DNA from: Salinicoccus halodurans
Lineage (GTDB): Bacteria > Bacillota > Bacilli > Staphylococcales > Salinicoccaceae
Direction of reading: 5' to 3'
DNA: 64,000 nucleotides
Assembly (NCBI RefSeq): GCF_900114445.1
Contig: NZ_FOTB01000004.1
Span: 188,094 to 252,093 of the forward strand
Shown: piece after piece, positions 50,960 to 61,327 of the stretch
How the letters are laid out: every line of letters begins with the position of its first letter
Position numbering within the stretch: the stretch's first letter is position 1
Made by a program: the position numbers and the translations under genes
Notes under the pieces: generated by a model
What the model was told of the DNA's origin: nothing
Database searches by the model: none
What the model saw: the letters and a program-made list of their open reading frames with translations, nothing else

Positions 50960-51887
50960 TGTTGTTCCCTCCGCCTGCCATAATCTGTGCATTCAGCCGG
51001 TCATTGAACTCCTCAGCGGCATTGTATCCCATATAGTGCATACGATGGTTCATAGCAGCCACTTCGATGATGCCGGCGAGACTCCGTCCCGGACGGATCG
51101 GTATTGTCTTCTGATCTATTTCCGTATCCAGTATCCTGATCTTCTTCTGATCGAGGCCGAGGCGTTCATACGTCTTATTCGCTTCCCATGGTTCAAGATT
51201 GACATTCAGCATGACACGTTTTTCTTCGAGGATGCTCCCCGCGCCGAACAATGTCATGACATTGATGATGCCCAGGCCCCGGATTTCAAGCAGGTTCCTG
51301 ATCAGTGAGGGTGCGGAGCCCATCAGGACATTTTTGCTGACCTGTTTGATTTCCACATTGTCATCGGCAACCAGCCTGTGACCGTTTTTCACGAGTTCCA
51401 GTGCCGTCTCACTTTTACCGACACCGCTCTCGCCCGTAATCAGCACGCCGATGCCGTAGATGTCGACCAGCACACCGTGCATGTTCGTTTCAGGCGCCAG
51501 CGCCTTCTCCAGGAAATTGGAAACTCTGCCTATGAAGTTTGTCGTACTGTCCTCTGTGATGAGCAGGGGGGTGTGCGTCAGGTTGCACGCTTCAATCAAT
51601 TCAAGCGGTGCATACAGCCCACGCGTAATGATGATGCATGGCGTTTCCCTGCGGCAGAGGCGCTTGCAGCGGTCCTCACGCTCTTCATCCGTCAGCATCC
51701 TTTCAAAAAAGGAAGTTTCACTCATTCCCAGCACCTGGACCCGGTCGGAGGAATAGTGTGAAAAATATCCCGCCACTTCGAGACCCGGACGTGAGACATC
51801 TATATTTACAATCTCATTGTCGAGACCGTCATTTCCAGCTTTGACCGTCAGGTCGAATTTATCTACCAATGCTTCTACTGTGAGCAT
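50949..51887 (-). CDS. hprK: HPr kinase/phosphorylase
   Basis: 312-residue bifunctional enzyme that phosphorylates and dephosphorylates HPr Ser46 for carbon catabolite control. P-loop [18 protein letters not shown] and signature [19 protein letters not shown] are present. The ATG at 51887 ([12 protein letters not shown]) follows GAGGTGAC with good spacing; longer starts have none. First gene of hprK-lgt-acyltransferase-TPR. Confidence 0.97.
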   Translation of the reverse strand: MLTVEALVDKFDLTVKAGNDGLDNEIVNIDVSRPGLEVAGYFSHYSSDRVQVLGMSETSFFERMLTDEEREDRCKRLCRRETPCIIITRGLYAPLELIEACNLTHTPLLITEDSTTNFIGRVSNFLEKALAPETNMHGVLVDIYGIGVLITGESGVGKSETALELVKNGHRLVADDNVEIKQVSKNVLMGSAPSLIRNLLEIRGLGIINVMTLFGAGSILEEKRVMLNVNLEPWEANKTYERLGLDQKKIRILDTEIDQKTIPIRPGRSLAGIIEVAAMNHRMHYMGYNAAEEFNDRLNAQIMAGGGNNNDI

Positions 51888-52017
51888 ATCGTCACCTCGG
51901 CTATTTAATAATTCAACTATAAAGAAACACTTGTTCATTTTCAATCATTCGGGGTTTATTGAAATGATAATTTAATGTATGTGTCAGACCTACGACACCA
52001 CGCTCCTGCAACTCAAA

Positions 52018-52053
52018 ATGAAAACCCGGCCAGCAATTCCTGCCGGCCGGGCT
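52018..52053 (-). terminator. Terminator after the YvlB-like gene
   Basis: Minus-strand stem GCCCGGCC..GCA / TGC..GGCCGGGT (52051-52025) followed by TTTTCATTTT. It ends the uvrB-uvrA-yvlB transcript and separates it from hprK. Confidence 0.85.
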
Positions 52054-52071
52054 CTGCTGCTGTCTTTTCAA

Positions 52072-53268
52072 TTAGTGGCGGTGCAGCGTCACACTGCCGA
52101 ATTTCGTACCGACTTCCAGAATAAGTCCTCTTTCATCCGTATCATTTACGAGCATCAGTTCTTTTAAGCCGATATCCTGCTGTTTCATGAATCTTACATT
52201 GATATCCGGCGGATAGTTCAGCTGTCCTACAACCGTACTGATCCTGCCTTCGAGGGCGCGGCCCTGCGGCACGCTGATATTGATGCTGCCCATATTCGTG
52301 TTGATCGATGCAGATTCGGTCTCTTCCTTCAATGACAGGTTGACGGAGCCGTTGGATGATACTGTCAGATCCTTGGCATTCAGCCTGTCGGTATTCACGG
52401 TGCCGACCATCGAAATGAGTTCCAGCGCACCGTATCCACCGCCGCCGACTGTAATATTCCCGCGTGAAGTCCTTGTGAATGCACTGTTTGCAGAAACATT
52501 CTCAAGCGTTATGTTCCCGTTCAGTATGTCTACCGTGAGGTCGCTTAGTTCCTCGTTCTCTATCGTCACATTGCCGTTTGAACTGGAGACGATCAGCCGG
52601 TTGACGATGGAGGGATTGACCTGCAGTTCGACGTTCACACGTGCAGTGCGGATGTCGGAGACGATCATCAGCTCTCCGTTCTTCACTTCACAGATGATGT
52701 CCTGGAAGTAGTTCCGCTTCTTATCGAGTTTGCGGTAGAAGGATGTCACTTCAAATTTTGCCGTCGTCACCCTGTCTGTCGGCACGATGACAACGTTACC
52801 GTTGGTGATGTCCACGGAGATATTGGAGAAGTCTTCATCAATGGTTTCTATCAGACGGTTTTTGGCGCCGGCCGAGAACATGGAATCGATGTTGGAATTT
52901 TTGACACTGTCAAATGCCTTCTCAAGCGAACCGAACACCTGGGATGCATATTTCTGGTTCTCAAATTTACTTTTAACATTGCTGTACGTTTCATTCGCTT
53001 TTTCAGGATTGACTATCTTCTGGAATTCCCCGACAAACTGGTCCCAGGCTTCGCCTGCGCCTGCAAAGTTGCCTGAGGATTTTCCGCTCTGCCTCTCCTG
53101 CTGACTGTGCCGGTTCTGCTGACGGTTCTGTTCATCCGAATGGCTGCTGCGTTTGCTCTCCGATGCATCGCTTTCTTTGGATTCCATCGCTTCCATGAGT
53201 CTGATCGCCTCTTCAGAAGTGATTTTTCCTTCTTCGAGCATTTTTAAAATGCGGTCTTTATTGTCCAT
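52072..53268 (-). CDS. yvlB: YvlB/LiaX-like DUF4097 protein
   Basis: 398-residue protein. N-terminal MDNKDRILKMLEEGKITSEE is the short helical motif found in YvlB/LiaX-type proteins. A polar Ser/Gln/Arg stretch (40-70) and helical region follow, then the C-terminal DUF4097 beta-helix with repeated VDILNGNITLEN, ASINTNMGSINISV and similar strands. No signal peptide. Position next to uvrA and hprK matches B. subtilis. The family is linked to envelope-stress response. RBS AGGAGG lies in the end of uvrA. Confidence 0.87.
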   Translation of the reverse strand: MDNKDRILKMLEEGKITSEEAIRLMEAMESKESDASESKRSSHSDEQNRQQNRHSQQERQSGKSSGNFAGAGEAWDQFVGEFQKIVNPEKANETYSNVKSKFENQKYASQVFGSLEKAFDSVKNSNIDSMFSAGAKNRLIETIDEDFSNISVDITNGNVVIVPTDRVTTAKFEVTSFYRKLDKKRNYFQDIICEVKNGELMIVSDIRTARVNVELQVNPSIVNRLIVSSSNGNVTIENEELSDLTVDILNGNITLENVSANSAFTRTSRGNITVGGGGYGALELISMVGTVNTDRLNAKDLTVSSNGSVNLSLKEETESASINTNMGSINISVPQGRALEGRISTVVGQLNYPPDINVRFMKQQDIGLKELMLVNDTDERGLILEVGTKFGSVTLHRH

Positions 53269-53269
53269 T

Positions 53270-56110
53270 TCAATCCTCCTGATGGTTGCGTTCCAACCAT
53301 TTTTTTAGGTGCGCGCCTGTGTAGCTGCGGGATTCTTCCATTACATCCTGCACCGTGCCGCTTACGACGATCGTACCGCCGCCGTCGCCGCCTTCCGGTC
53401 CGAGATCGATGATATGGTCCGCCACTTTGATCACATCGAGATTGTGTTCAATGACTATGACCGTATCCCCGTTGTCCACGAGCCGCTGGATGACATCGAT
53501 GAGCTTGCGGATATCCTCTGAATGAAGACCCGTGGTCGGCTCATCCAGGATATACAGCGATTTGCCGTCCGAGCGTTTGTGCAGTTCCGAGGCAAGCTTG
53601 ACACGCTGCGCCTCACCACCGGAAAGTGTCGTTGCCGGCTGGCCGAGTTTTACATAACCCAGGCCGACATCCATCAATGTTTTGACTTTGCGTTTGATCT
53701 TAGGCAGATTTTCGAAGAAGTAGTATGCCTCCTCGACAGTCATCGCCAAAACATCTGCAATGCTCTTGTCCTTGTATGTCACTTCCAGTGTCTCTCTATT
53801 ATAACGTTTTCCGTCGCATACTTCACATGGTACGAACACATCCGGAAGGAAATGCATTTCAATCTTTATGATGCCGTCGCCCTTGCAGGCTTCACAGCGC
53901 CCGCCTTTGACGTTGAAGCTGAAGCGGCCCTTCTGATAGCCGCGGACCTTTGCTTCATTCGTCTGTGCGAATACATCACGTATATTGTCAAAGACACCGG
54001 TATATGTCGCCGGGTTGCTCCGGGGTGTCCTGCCGATCGGTGACTGGTCGATGTCTATGATCTTCTCTATATTTTCCGCACCCTTGATTTCCCTGTGTTT
54101 GCCGGGAATCTGCTTGGACTTATAGAGGCCGGTGTGAAGTCCTTTGTAGAGGATCTCGTTGATCAGCGTACTTTTCCCCGAGCCGGATACACCGGTCACG
54201 ACATTCAGTACGGACAGCGGCACTTTGACGTTCACATTTTTAAGGTTGTTTTCTTTTGCCCCACGTATTTCGAGCGCCCGGGACATGTCAGGTTTCCTGT
54301 ATTCGCCGGGAAGCGGAATCTGCCGCTTTCCGCTCAGATACTGTCCTGTGATGGAATTCTCATCCTGCATCACTTCCTCCGGCGTCCCCTGGGAAATGAT
54401 CTGTCCCCCGTGTTCGCCGGCACCGGGCCCGATGTCAATGAGGTAGTCACTGGCAAGCATCGTATCTTCATCATGCTCCACGACGATCAGAGTGTTGCCG
54501 ATGTCACGCATGCTCTGCAATGTTCCGATCAGACGGTCATTATCCCGCTGGTGAAGACCGATCGAGGGCTCATCCAGTATATAGAGGACGCCGGAGAGCC
54601 GGGAACCGATCTGTGTTGCCAGCCTGATCCTCTGTGCCTCACCGCCTGAGAGCGTCCCGCTTCTGCGGTTCAGTGTCAGATAATCAAGCCCCACGTTGAA
54701 TAAAAACAGCAGCCGTTCGTTGATTTCCTTCAGGATCGGCGCTGCGATCTGGGTGTTCTGTTCGGACAGGGTCAGTGTCCCGAAGAAATCCAGTGCCTCT
54801 TTCACGGACTGGTCTACCGCTTCACCCACATGTCTGCCGTCGACTTTCACGGCTTTCGCCTCTTCATTGAGCCTGTAGCCGTTACATGTCTTACATGTAA
54901 TTTCGCGCATATATCTGCTCATTGCATCCCTTGTATAGTCAGAAGGGCTTTCCCTGTACCTGCGTTCGATATTATTGATGATACCTTCGTACGGCATCGT
55001 CCTGCGTCTGGTTACACCATTGTCCTGTTTGAAGACATAATCCACAGTTTCACCTTTTGAACCGAACAGCACAAGCTTCCTGTCCGCCGCCGGCAGATCT
55101 TCGAAGGGTACATCCATCGATATTTTGAAATGTTCACATGTCTGGCGCAGCAGCGTCGGATAGTAATTGGAACTGATCGGTTCCCACGGCTGGAGCGCGC
55201 CTTCCCCGAGAGTAAGTCCGGGATCCGGCACGACCAGGCGCTCGTCCACGGCCATCTTCATGCCGAGTCCGTCACAATCCGGACATGCCCCGTACGGGGC
55301 GTTGAAGGAGAACAGTCTCGGTTCCATCTCGGAAATCGTAAATCCGCATTCCGGACAGGAAAAGTTTTCCGAGAAATGCAGATCTTCGCCCCCGATCACG
55401 TTGACGACGACGTTGCCGTTCCCTTTTTCAAGCGTCGTCTGAAGGGAATCACTGAGGCGCGCCTCTACACCTTCGCGTACCGCCAGCCGGTCGATGACGA
55501 CATCGATATCGTGCTTTTTATTTTTATTCATCTCCGGCACCGATTCTATATCATGCATTTCACCGTCTACGACAACGCGGGCATAGCCTTCTTTCCCCAG
55601 GTCTTCGAGCAGTTTTTCATGCATGCCTTTCTTGCCGCGGATAATCGGTGCAAAAAGCTGGATCTTTGTACGCTCGGGGAGTGCCATTACACGGTCGACC
55701 ATCTCCTGGATGGTCTGCGATGTAATTTCCACCCCGTGGATCGGGCAGTATGGTGTACCCGCGCGTGCATAAAGCAGACGCAGATAATCATATATCTCCG
55801 TAATTGTGGACACAGTGGAGCGGGGATTGTTGCTCGTCGTCTTCTGATCTATGGAAATCGCGGGCGAGAGCCCCTCGATGGAATCAACATCAGGCTTCTC
55901 CATATTGCCGAGAAACTGCCTGGCATATGCACTGAGCGACTCCACATAGCGGCGCTGCCCTTCTGCATAAATCGTATCAAAGGCGAGCGAAGACTTGCCG
56001 GAACCGGACAGGCCGGTCATGACGATCAGCTTATCCCTCGGAATATCCACATTTATGTCTTTTAAATTGTGCTGTCTTGCACCTCTAATGCTTATATGTG
56101 TATTTCTCAC
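53270..56110 (-). CDS. uvrA: UvrA, excinuclease ABC subunit A
   Basis: 946-residue DNA damage sensor. Two ABC modules: first Walker [15 protein letters not shown], second [15 protein letters not shown]; zinc fingers [19 protein letters not shown].. and [24 protein letters not shown]; signatures [12 protein letters not shown] and [12 protein letters not shown]. The start is GTG (56110), with GGGTGATT upstream. It follows uvrB by 7 bases. Confidence 0.97.
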   Translation of the reverse strand: MRNTHISIRGARQHNLKDINVDIPRDKLIVMTGLSGSGKSSLAFDTIYAEGQRRYVESLSAYARQFLGNMEKPDVDSIEGLSPAISIDQKTTSNNPRSTVSTITEIYDYLRLLYARAGTPYCPIHGVEITSQTIQEMVDRVMALPERTKIQLFAPIIRGKKGMHEKLLEDLGKEGYARVVVDGEMHDIESVPEMNKNKKHDIDVVIDRLAVREGVEARLSDSLQTTLEKGNGNVVVNVIGGEDLHFSENFSCPECGFTISEMEPRLFSFNAPYGACPDCDGLGMKMAVDERLVVPDPGLTLGEGALQPWEPISSNYYPTLLRQTCEHFKISMDVPFEDLPAADRKLVLFGSKGETVDYVFKQDNGVTRRRTMPYEGIINNIERRYRESPSDYTRDAMSRYMREITCKTCNGYRLNEEAKAVKVDGRHVGEAVDQSVKEALDFFGTLTLSEQNTQIAAPILKEINERLLFLFNVGLDYLTLNRRSGTLSGGEAQRIRLATQIGSRLSGVLYILDEPSIGLHQRDNDRLIGTLQSMRDIGNTLIVVEHDEDTMLASDYLIDIGPGAGEHGGQIISQGTPEEVMQDENSITGQYLSGKRQIPLPGEYRKPDMSRALEIRGAKENNLKNVNVKVPLSVLNVVTGVSGSGKSTLINEILYKGLHTGLYKSKQIPGKHREIKGAENIEKIIDIDQSPIGRTPRSNPATYTGVFDNIRDVFAQTNEAKVRGYQKGRFSFNVKGGRCEACKGDGIIKIEMHFLPDVFVPCEVCDGKRYNRETLEVTYKDKSIADVLAMTVEEAYYFFENLPKIKRKVKTLMDVGLGYVKLGQPATTLSGGEAQRVKLASELHKRSDGKSLYILDEPTTGLHSEDIRKLIDVIQRLVDNGDTVIVIEHNLDVIKVADHIIDLGPEGGDGGGTIVVSGTVQDVMEESRSYTGAHLKKWLERNHQED

Positions 56111-56117
56111 GATTGAA

Positions 56118-58091
56118 TCACCCTTCTGCTTTCAGTTCGAATAAAGCATCTCTCAGTTCCGATGCCGTTTCGAAGTCTAGATCTTTCGCCGCCTGTTTCA
56201 TGTCTTTCTCCAGCTGGCTGATGGTTTTCTCCCGTTCTTTCTTCGTCATCTTCTTCGCCTGTTTCCTGTTCTCTTTATGCGCATCCTCTTTGATCTCGAT
56301 TTCAGCGCTGATCGAATCACGGATTTCCTTCGATATCGTTGTCGGTGTGATGTCGTGCGCTTCGTTGAACGCCATCTGGGTTTCACGGCGGCGCTGTGTT
56401 TCATCCAGAGCATAACGCATGGAATCCGTAATCTTATCCGCATACATGATCACCCTGCCTTCACTGTTACGCGCTGCACGGCCGATGGTCTGTACAAGTG
56501 ACCGGCTCGAGCGGAGGAAACCTTCCTTGTCCGCATCCAGTATCGCGACGAGTGAGACTTCCGGAATATCGAGTCCTTCCCGAAGCAGGTTGATGCCGAC
56601 AAGCACATCGAATGTCCCCATGCGCAGGTCGCGGATGATTTCAATCCGTTCAAGAGTTTTTATCTCGGAGTGCAGGTACTGCACCTTCACTCCCGCCTCC
56701 TTCAGATAATCCGTCAGATCTTCAGACATTCTCTTCGTCAGAGTGGTGATCAGTACACGCTCATTCCGTTCGCTGCGTGCAACGATCTCCTCAAGAAGGT
56801 CATCAATCTGATGCTCGGAAGGTCTCACCTCGATGACCGGATCCAGGAGTCCCGTCGGACGGATGATCTGCTCGACCATTTTCTCGGTATGTTCCATTTC
56901 GTAGGGTCCCGGCGTCGCGGATACATAGAGCAGCTGCTGCGCCTTCGATTCGAATTCCCCGAATTGAAGCGGACGGTTATCCAGTGCACTCGGCAGTCTG
57001 AATCCGTGGTCGACGAGCACTTTCTTCCTCGCCTGGTCACCGTTGTACATTCCTCTGACCTGCGGCAGCGTTACGTGCGATTCATCGATCATGATGAGAA
57101 AATCATCGAAATAGTCGAGCAGTGTGTAAGGCGTGGATCCCATGGGCCTTAGTGTCAGGTGGACCGAATAGTTCTCGATGCCTGAACAAAAACCCATTTC
57201 CCTCATCATCTCAAGGTCATAGTTTGTGCGCTGTTCAAGCCTTTGGGCTTCCAGCAGTTTATTGTCCTCACGCAGTTTTTCAAGCTGTTCTTCCAGTTCC
57301 TTTTCGATGCGTTCGATTGCCACCTTCATCTTCTCTTCACGCGTGACGAAGTGGGATGCCGGGAAGATTGCAGTGTGTTCGCGTTCAACCAGCACTTCAC
57401 CCGTAAGGTAGTTGATCTCCCGGATGCGGTCAATTTCATCCCCGAAGAATTCCACCCGGATACACTGTTCATCCTGTGAAGCAGGAAACACTTCGACGAT
57501 ATCCCCGCGGACTCTGAAAGTCCCCCGCTTAAAATCGATATCGTTGCGGGTATACTGGATGTCGACAAGTTTGCGCAGAAATTCATTGCGGTCCATCTGC
57601 ATGCCGACACGTGTACTCACGACCATATCCCTGTATTCTTCCGGATTACCGAGGCCGTAGATACAGCTGACGGATGAAATGATGATCACGTCATCCCTCT
57701 CAAAGAGGGCACTCGTCGCAGAGTGCCTCAGCTTATCAATCTCCTCATTGATCTGCGCGTCCTTCTCAATGAATGTATCGGTCTGCGGAACATACGCTTC
57801 CGGCTGGTAGTAATCATAATAACTTACAAAGTACTCTACCCTGTTGTTCGGAAAAAATTCCTTGAATTCGCTGTACAATTGTCCTGCCAGCGTCTTGTTG
57901 TGAGCGATGATCAGAGTCGGCTTGCCGATTTCCCTGATTACCTGGCTCATCGTATATGTCTTACCGGTGCCTGTCGCACCAAGCAAAGTCTGGTGCCGGT
58001 TGCCGGAACGTATCTGTTCGGTCAATTCCTTGATTGCTTTTGGCTGATCCCCTGCGGGTTCGAATTTAGAGACGAGTTCAAATTGTGCCAT
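56118..58091 (-). CDS. uvrB: UvrB, excinuclease ABC subunit B
   Basis: 657-residue helicase-like repair protein. Walker [16 protein letters not shown], beta-hairpin region [24 protein letters not shown]-like [10 protein letters not shown] and C-terminal UVR motif [17 protein letters not shown] that binds UvrC are all visible. The ATG at 58091 follows GGGGGAAGAG. First gene of the uvrB-uvrA unit. Confidence 0.97.
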   Translation of the reverse strand: MAQFELVSKFEPAGDQPKAIKELTEQIRSGNRHQTLLGATGTGKTYTMSQVIREIGKPTLIIAHNKTLAGQLYSEFKEFFPNNRVEYFVSYYDYYQPEAYVPQTDTFIEKDAQINEEIDKLRHSATSALFERDDVIIISSVSCIYGLGNPEEYRDMVVSTRVGMQMDRNEFLRKLVDIQYTRNDIDFKRGTFRVRGDIVEVFPASQDEQCIRVEFFGDEIDRIREINYLTGEVLVEREHTAIFPASHFVTREEKMKVAIERIEKELEEQLEKLREDNKLLEAQRLEQRTNYDLEMMREMGFCSGIENYSVHLTLRPMGSTPYTLLDYFDDFLIMIDESHVTLPQVRGMYNGDQARKKVLVDHGFRLPSALDNRPLQFGEFESKAQQLLYVSATPGPYEMEHTEKMVEQIIRPTGLLDPVIEVRPSEHQIDDLLEEIVARSERNERVLITTLTKRMSEDLTDYLKEAGVKVQYLHSEIKTLERIEIIRDLRMGTFDVLVGINLLREGLDIPEVSLVAILDADKEGFLRSSRSLVQTIGRAARNSEGRVIMYADKITDSMRYALDETQRRRETQMAFNEAHDITPTTISKEIRDSISAEIEIKEDAHKENRKQAKKMTKKEREKTISQLEKDMKQAAKDLDFETASELRDALFELKAEG

Positions 58092-58132
58092 ATTCTCTTC
58101 CCCCATTATTTTTTGTACTATATTATTCTATC

Positions 58133-58175
58133 AAATAAAAAATAGAAATAACAAACATTTGTTCGGTTATTTCTA
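58133..58175 (-). terminator. Terminator of csbA, overlapping its stop codon
   Basis: Minus-strand stem TAGAAATAAC / GTTATTTCTA (58175-58143) with additional GAACAAA / TTTGTT pairing, then TTTTTTATTTG. The 5' arm starts with the csbA TAG. It makes uvrBA a separate transcription unit. Confidence 0.87.
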
Positions 58176-58409
58176 CTCATCTTCCACTTTATCCAGATTA
58201 TATAGTTCTACAAGCATGTATCCGATGACGATTGACATTGCATCGATGAAAATCACCCATTCCGAATGGTAGAATCCCCGGTATATGGAAACCCCGAATA
58301 TGATGAATGTCAATATTACGGCAACGTATTTGTTTCGGGTCATACGAGTGAAAAACACTACGGTCACAGCCGGTACGGCCATGGCCATCATATACCAGTA
58401 AATCTCCAC
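58173..58409 (-). CDS. csbA: CsbA-like small membrane protein
   Basis: 78-residue protein with about three hydrophobic segments: MAVPAVTVVFFTRM, YVAVILTFIIFGVSIY and WVIFIDAMSIVIGYMLVEL. The VVFFTRMTRNKYVAVILT pattern fits CsbA, whose gene precedes uvrB in bacilli and staphylococci. GTG start (58409) with GGAG upstream. The function is unknown; it is SigB-controlled in B. subtilis. Confidence 0.83.
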   Translation of the reverse strand: MEIYWYMMAMAVPAVTVVFFTRMTRNKYVAVILTFIIFGVSIYRGFYHSEWVIFIDAMSIVIGYMLVELYNLDKVEDE

Positions 58410-58414
58410 AGGGT

Positions 58415-59053
58415 CTAAATCTCCTTGTCCATTATAGATTCAGTAATTTCCATAAGTTCCGTCCTCGGTATGAAGCGTTCCTTCAGCATATCGGAAAGGA
58501 TGTTTTCCAGGAAATCCTGCACACAGGAAAGGTGTGAGAATTTCTTGATGGTCACGAGCGACATTTCATATATTTCAAAGAATAAAGGTTCCGGATTCCG
58601 CTTTTGTATCTCTCCGAATGATTCATACAGGAGGTCGATCTTATCCGCCACAGAAAGGATCTGCCCTTCCAGTGTCCCGTCCTTCCCTTCCTTCAGCCGG
58701 CGTTTGTAGATTTCCTGATACTGCTCGGGGAATTCCTCTTCGATGAAGCGGGAGGTCATCGTCTCCTCCACTTCCATGAAAAGCATATTGAGTTCACCCG
58801 ATGCATATTTCACAGGGGTCTTGATATCCCCTGTAAAGATCTCGGGGTAATCATGATTGAGTGCTTTCTCATAAAGATCTTTCCAGTTGACCTCATTGCC
58901 GTGGTATTCTTCGACCGTCCCCAAGTACTGGGCAATCTTTGTCACTTTAAAGGAATGCGCAGCAACATTGTGCTCCTGATACTTGAATTTGCCCGGACAG
59001 CGTATCAGCTTCTCCAGATCATTCAGACTCTTAAAATATTGATGTACTCCCAT
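58415..59053 (-). CDS. HD-domain hydrolase, YfbR-like
   Basis: 212-residue HD phosphohydrolase. Metal-binding residues lie in EHNVAAHSFKVTKIA, ALNHDYPEIFTGDIKTPVK and ILSVADKIDLLYES, which fits the YfbR group (5'-deoxynucleotidase in E. coli). The specific substrate here is unproved. Its start shares a base with the ResA-like gene stop, so the two are coupled. A downstream csbA gene follows after 5 bases. Confidence 0.86.
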   Translation of the reverse strand: MGVHQYFKSLNDLEKLIRCPGKFKYQEHNVAAHSFKVTKIAQYLGTVEEYHGNEVNWKDLYEKALNHDYPEIFTGDIKTPVKYASGELNMLFMEVEETMTSRFIEEEFPEQYQEIYKRRLKEGKDGTLEGQILSVADKIDLLYESFGEIQKRNPEPLFFEIYEMSLVTIKKFSHLSCVQDFLENILSDMLKERFIPRTELMEITESIMDKEI

Positions 59054-59640
59054 TAGGACTCCTCCTTCACGTAGTTAACATAACTGTCTATCAGGTCTGT
59101 TCCGACTTCCCCGATATAAGCGCGGACGATTGTCCCTTCGCTGTCAACGAAAAATGTCGTCGGCATCAGGTGGATCTTATAAGATTCAATTGCCGCAGAT
59201 TCATCTTCAAACTCGAACACCGGATATGTCACTCCGAACTCTTCAAGGAATTCATCCCGGTTCTTTGGATTATCATCGATGTTGACGCCGACCACATCCA
59301 GTGATTCCCCGCTGTGGTCCGCCTGATAATCAATCAGCTCCGGTGTTTCACGGCGGCACGGATCACACCACGAGGCGAAGAAATTGACGACTGTCACTTC
59401 ATTGGAGGTGATGATATCCCGCAATGCTTCATCGTCGTTCATTATGCCGGTAAATGCCTCGTCCATGATATTCCGCCCCACTGCATGGTGGTTGTCCCGG
59501 CCTTCGGAGTTTTGGAGTGTCTCGAGCGACTGCTGCCGCAGGCGTTCATCCGAAACATTCAGGACCGCGCCGATTCCTGCACCGACCAGTATGAAGAATA
59601 CTGCAAGTAAGATTATGATGATTATATTTTTCTTTTTCAT
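59053..59640 (-). CDS. Membrane-anchored ResA/TlpA-like thioredoxin
   Basis: 195-residue protein. An N-terminal hydrophobic anchor IIIIILLAVFFILVGAGIGA is followed by an outward-facing thioredoxin domain with FFASWCDPCRRETPEL (CDPC), VVGVNIDDNPKNRDEF and cis-Pro in IHLMPTTFFVDSEGT. Such proteins reduce apocytochrome cysteines or other exported thiols; the gene is 2.8 kb from a c-type cytochrome gene. The ATG at 59640 is chosen; the upstream GTG has no better ribosome-binding site. Confidence 0.88.
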   Translation of the reverse strand: MKKKNIIIIILLAVFFILVGAGIGAVLNVSDERLRQQSLETLQNSEGRDNHHAVGRNIMDEAFTGIMNDDEALRDIITSNEVTVVNFFASWCDPCRRETPELIDYQADHSGESLDVVGVNIDDNPKNRDEFLEEFGVTYPVFEFEDESAAIESYKIHLMPTTFFVDSEGTIVRAYIGEVGTDLIDSYVNYVKEES

Positions 59641-59715
59641 ACACACAACATACCTAACTCTATTATTTCAACCATTTTAACACATGCACGGGAAGTATAC
59701 AGTCTTTCACACACA

Positions 59716-59746
59716 AAAAGACATCCCGCATTGTGCGCGGGATGCC
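59716..59746 (-). terminator. Terminator after the LysM-NlpC/P60 gene
   Basis: Minus-strand stem GCATCCCGC / GCGGGATGT (59746-59722), 7-base loop, then CTTTTTG. It lies 22 bases after the stop. Confidence 0.88.
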
Positions 59747-59767
59747 CTTTTAATATTCGTGCCTATA

Positions 59768-60832
59768 TTAGTAAGTGTAGTAGCCGTCTACAGAACCGTG
59801 TACATAGCTCACTGAACGCTCACCAACGCCCTCGGAAGGGTTGAGTGCATCAATCATCTGGCCGTTGCCGATGTAGATTCCAACGTGGGATCCGCCGTTG
59901 AAGAATACAAGATCACCCGGCTGCGGGTTTGATGTCGGTGTACCAGCCGCTTTTTGAGCTGCAGCTGTCCTTGGAATCGTTTTGCCTTTGTAGGCCTGCA
60001 TGAACTGCTGAGTCAGTGCTGAGCAATCTACCGCTGATGCAGAGTTGCCGCCGTACACATAGGATTTTCCTGCTGCTACGGACTGGGCCACTGATACTGC
60101 ATTACCGCCGCTGACATTGGAAGTCTGCTGTGGCGCAGCTGCCTGGGCTTCCTGTTTTTCCTGCTCTGCTTCTGCCTGTTCAGCTTCGCGCTGTTCAATT
60201 CTTTCCTGTTCAGCCGCACGCTGTTCCGCAGCTTGCTGTTCTGCTGCCTGCTGCTCTGCAGCTTGTTCATCTGCACTGTTGTCTTCTTCGACAACTGCAG
60301 GTGCTTCCTGTACTTCAGCTGCCTGAGCTGTGTTCTGATCCTCAGTTTCTTCTTCTGCCTGAGGCGCTTCCTCAGCTGCAGGAGCCTCTTCAGTCTGAGG
60401 TGCTTCTTCTACTGAAGCTGCCGCCGGAGCCGCATCTGCAGATACGATAAGCGTTTTACCGGCAAAGATCATGTCTGAAGAAAGATTATTCCACTCCATG
60501 ATCTGGTTGTAGTCCACGCCGAATTTCTGGCCGATTTCGTAAAGAGTGTCGCCTGGTTCAATTACATATGTACCATCATTCTCTTTTGCCGTCTCTTCTT
60601 CTGCAGGTGCTTCGTTGCTTTCTCCGCCCAGTTCAATGACATCTCCAGGGAAGATAAGATCGCTTGAAAGACCGTTTACTTCTTTAAGGCTGGAAACTGA
60701 AGTACCATTTTCATTGGCAAGGCCCCATAGAGTATCTCCATTTTCTACAGTGTAATCTGCCGCCGAAATATTGTGTGACGCAATCCCTGTTAGCGCTGTA
60801 ACTGTCGCAACTGACAATAACGTTTTCTTCAT
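59768..60832 (-). CDS. Secreted peptidoglycan hydrolase: two LysM + NlpC/P60
   Basis: 354-residue exported protein. Signal peptide with cleavage near NISA|ADYTV, LysM 1 (YTVENGDTLWGLANENGTSV, about 27-68), LysM 2 (YVIEPGDTLYEIGQKFGVDY, about 92-135), a long Ala/Glu/Gln linker (about 140-240) with AEQQA repeats, and a C-terminal NlpC/P60 domain. Catalytic Cys in SAVDCSALTQQFM and His in GGSHVGIYIGNGQM are visible. It should cut stem peptides of the cell wall. Its promoter carries a WalR box. Single-gene unit with terminator. Confidence 0.93.
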   Translation of the reverse strand: MKKTLLSVATVTALTGIASHNISAADYTVENGDTLWGLANENGTSVSSLKEVNGLSSDLIFPGDVIELGGESNEAPAEEETAKENDGTYVIEPGDTLYEIGQKFGVDYNQIMEWNNLSSDMIFAGKTLIVSADAAPAAASVEEAPQTEEAPAAEEAPQAEEETEDQNTAQAAEVQEAPAVVEEDNSADEQAAEQQAAEQQAAEQRAAEQERIEQREAEQAEAEQEKQEAQAAAPQQTSNVSGGNAVSVAQSVAAGKSYVYGGNSASAVDCSALTQQFMQAYKGKTIPRTAAAQKAAGTPTSNPQPGDLVFFNGGSHVGIYIGNGQMIDALNPSEGVGERSVSYVHGSVDGYYTY

Positions 60833-60982
60833 AATAAAAAAATCCTCCTAATTTTCCTAGACCCAAATGCAACTCTTGTCTCTCTTTATGTCCCTTAATT
60901 GGGTAAAATTTATATTGATTATTTAATTGGTGTTAAGTTTATAAAAAGTCTTGAAGGAAAAGCCCTTTTGACTACGTTCAAA
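60833..60982 (-). promoter_or_regulatory. Leader of the LysM-NlpC/P60 gene with conserved element
   Basis: About 145-base 5' leader between the -10 and the ATG. It begins TTTTGAACGTAGTCA and ends with AGGAGG. Near the 3' end an ACCCAA / TTGGGT pair (60904-60861) encloses TTAAGGGA and AGAGAGACAAGA. The same blocks occur in the leader of the CHAP gene (62015-62161). It matches no riboswitch I can name. Confidence 0.5.
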
Positions 60983-61032
60983 ACTATAGCACACCTTAAA
61001 CATGATTTGGGCGTTTGTAATCCACTTGTAAT
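60983..61032 (-). promoter_or_regulatory. Promoter with WalR box, LysM-NlpC/P60 gene
   Basis: Extended -10 TGCTATAGT on the minus strand (TATAGT at 60988-60983), no good -35 and, 27 bases upstream of the -10, the direct repeat TGTAAT CCACT TGTAAT (plus-strand reading, 61016-61032). This is a full match to the WalR consensus TGTWAH-N5-TGTWAH. A poor -35 with an activator site next to it suggests WalR activation (inference). Confidence 0.75.
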
Positions 61033-61271
61033 ATAAAAGAAATGACTGAAACATACTGTAACAGAAGGGATTATCCATTTAGCATTCTTGAACTCCCGGC
61101 ATGCCGGCCACAGAGTGTTTTACGTGGTGTTTTTCACAGAACATATGCAGAAAAAGGTTACAGTTGAATCATTATGTAAACCGGGGATTTACGGGGTATT
61201 CAGCTGTTCCAGGGGGGGCCGTGCCTGGACAAAAAGGAAGGATTATTTATTATTTCCGGCCAGTCTAAGCC

Positions 61272-61313
61272 AGAAAAAAACCGCCACCCACTCAATCAGG
61301 TGGAGATGACGGC
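61272..61313 (-). terminator. Terminator after the CHAP gene
   Basis: Minus-strand hairpin with CCG / CGG ends and CCACC / GGTGG core (61313-61281), followed by TTTTTTT. Imperfect stem, good T-run. The 61033-61271 stretch upstream of the neighbouring WalR box shows no gene. Confidence 0.65.
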
Positions 61314-61327
61314 CTGCTCAAATTATT

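Noticed and set aside
61033..61309. Plus-strand frame of about 70 codons between the two hydrolase genes
   Set aside because: No ribosome-binding site, unlike any family, and it overlaps the promoter and terminator of neighbouring genes.
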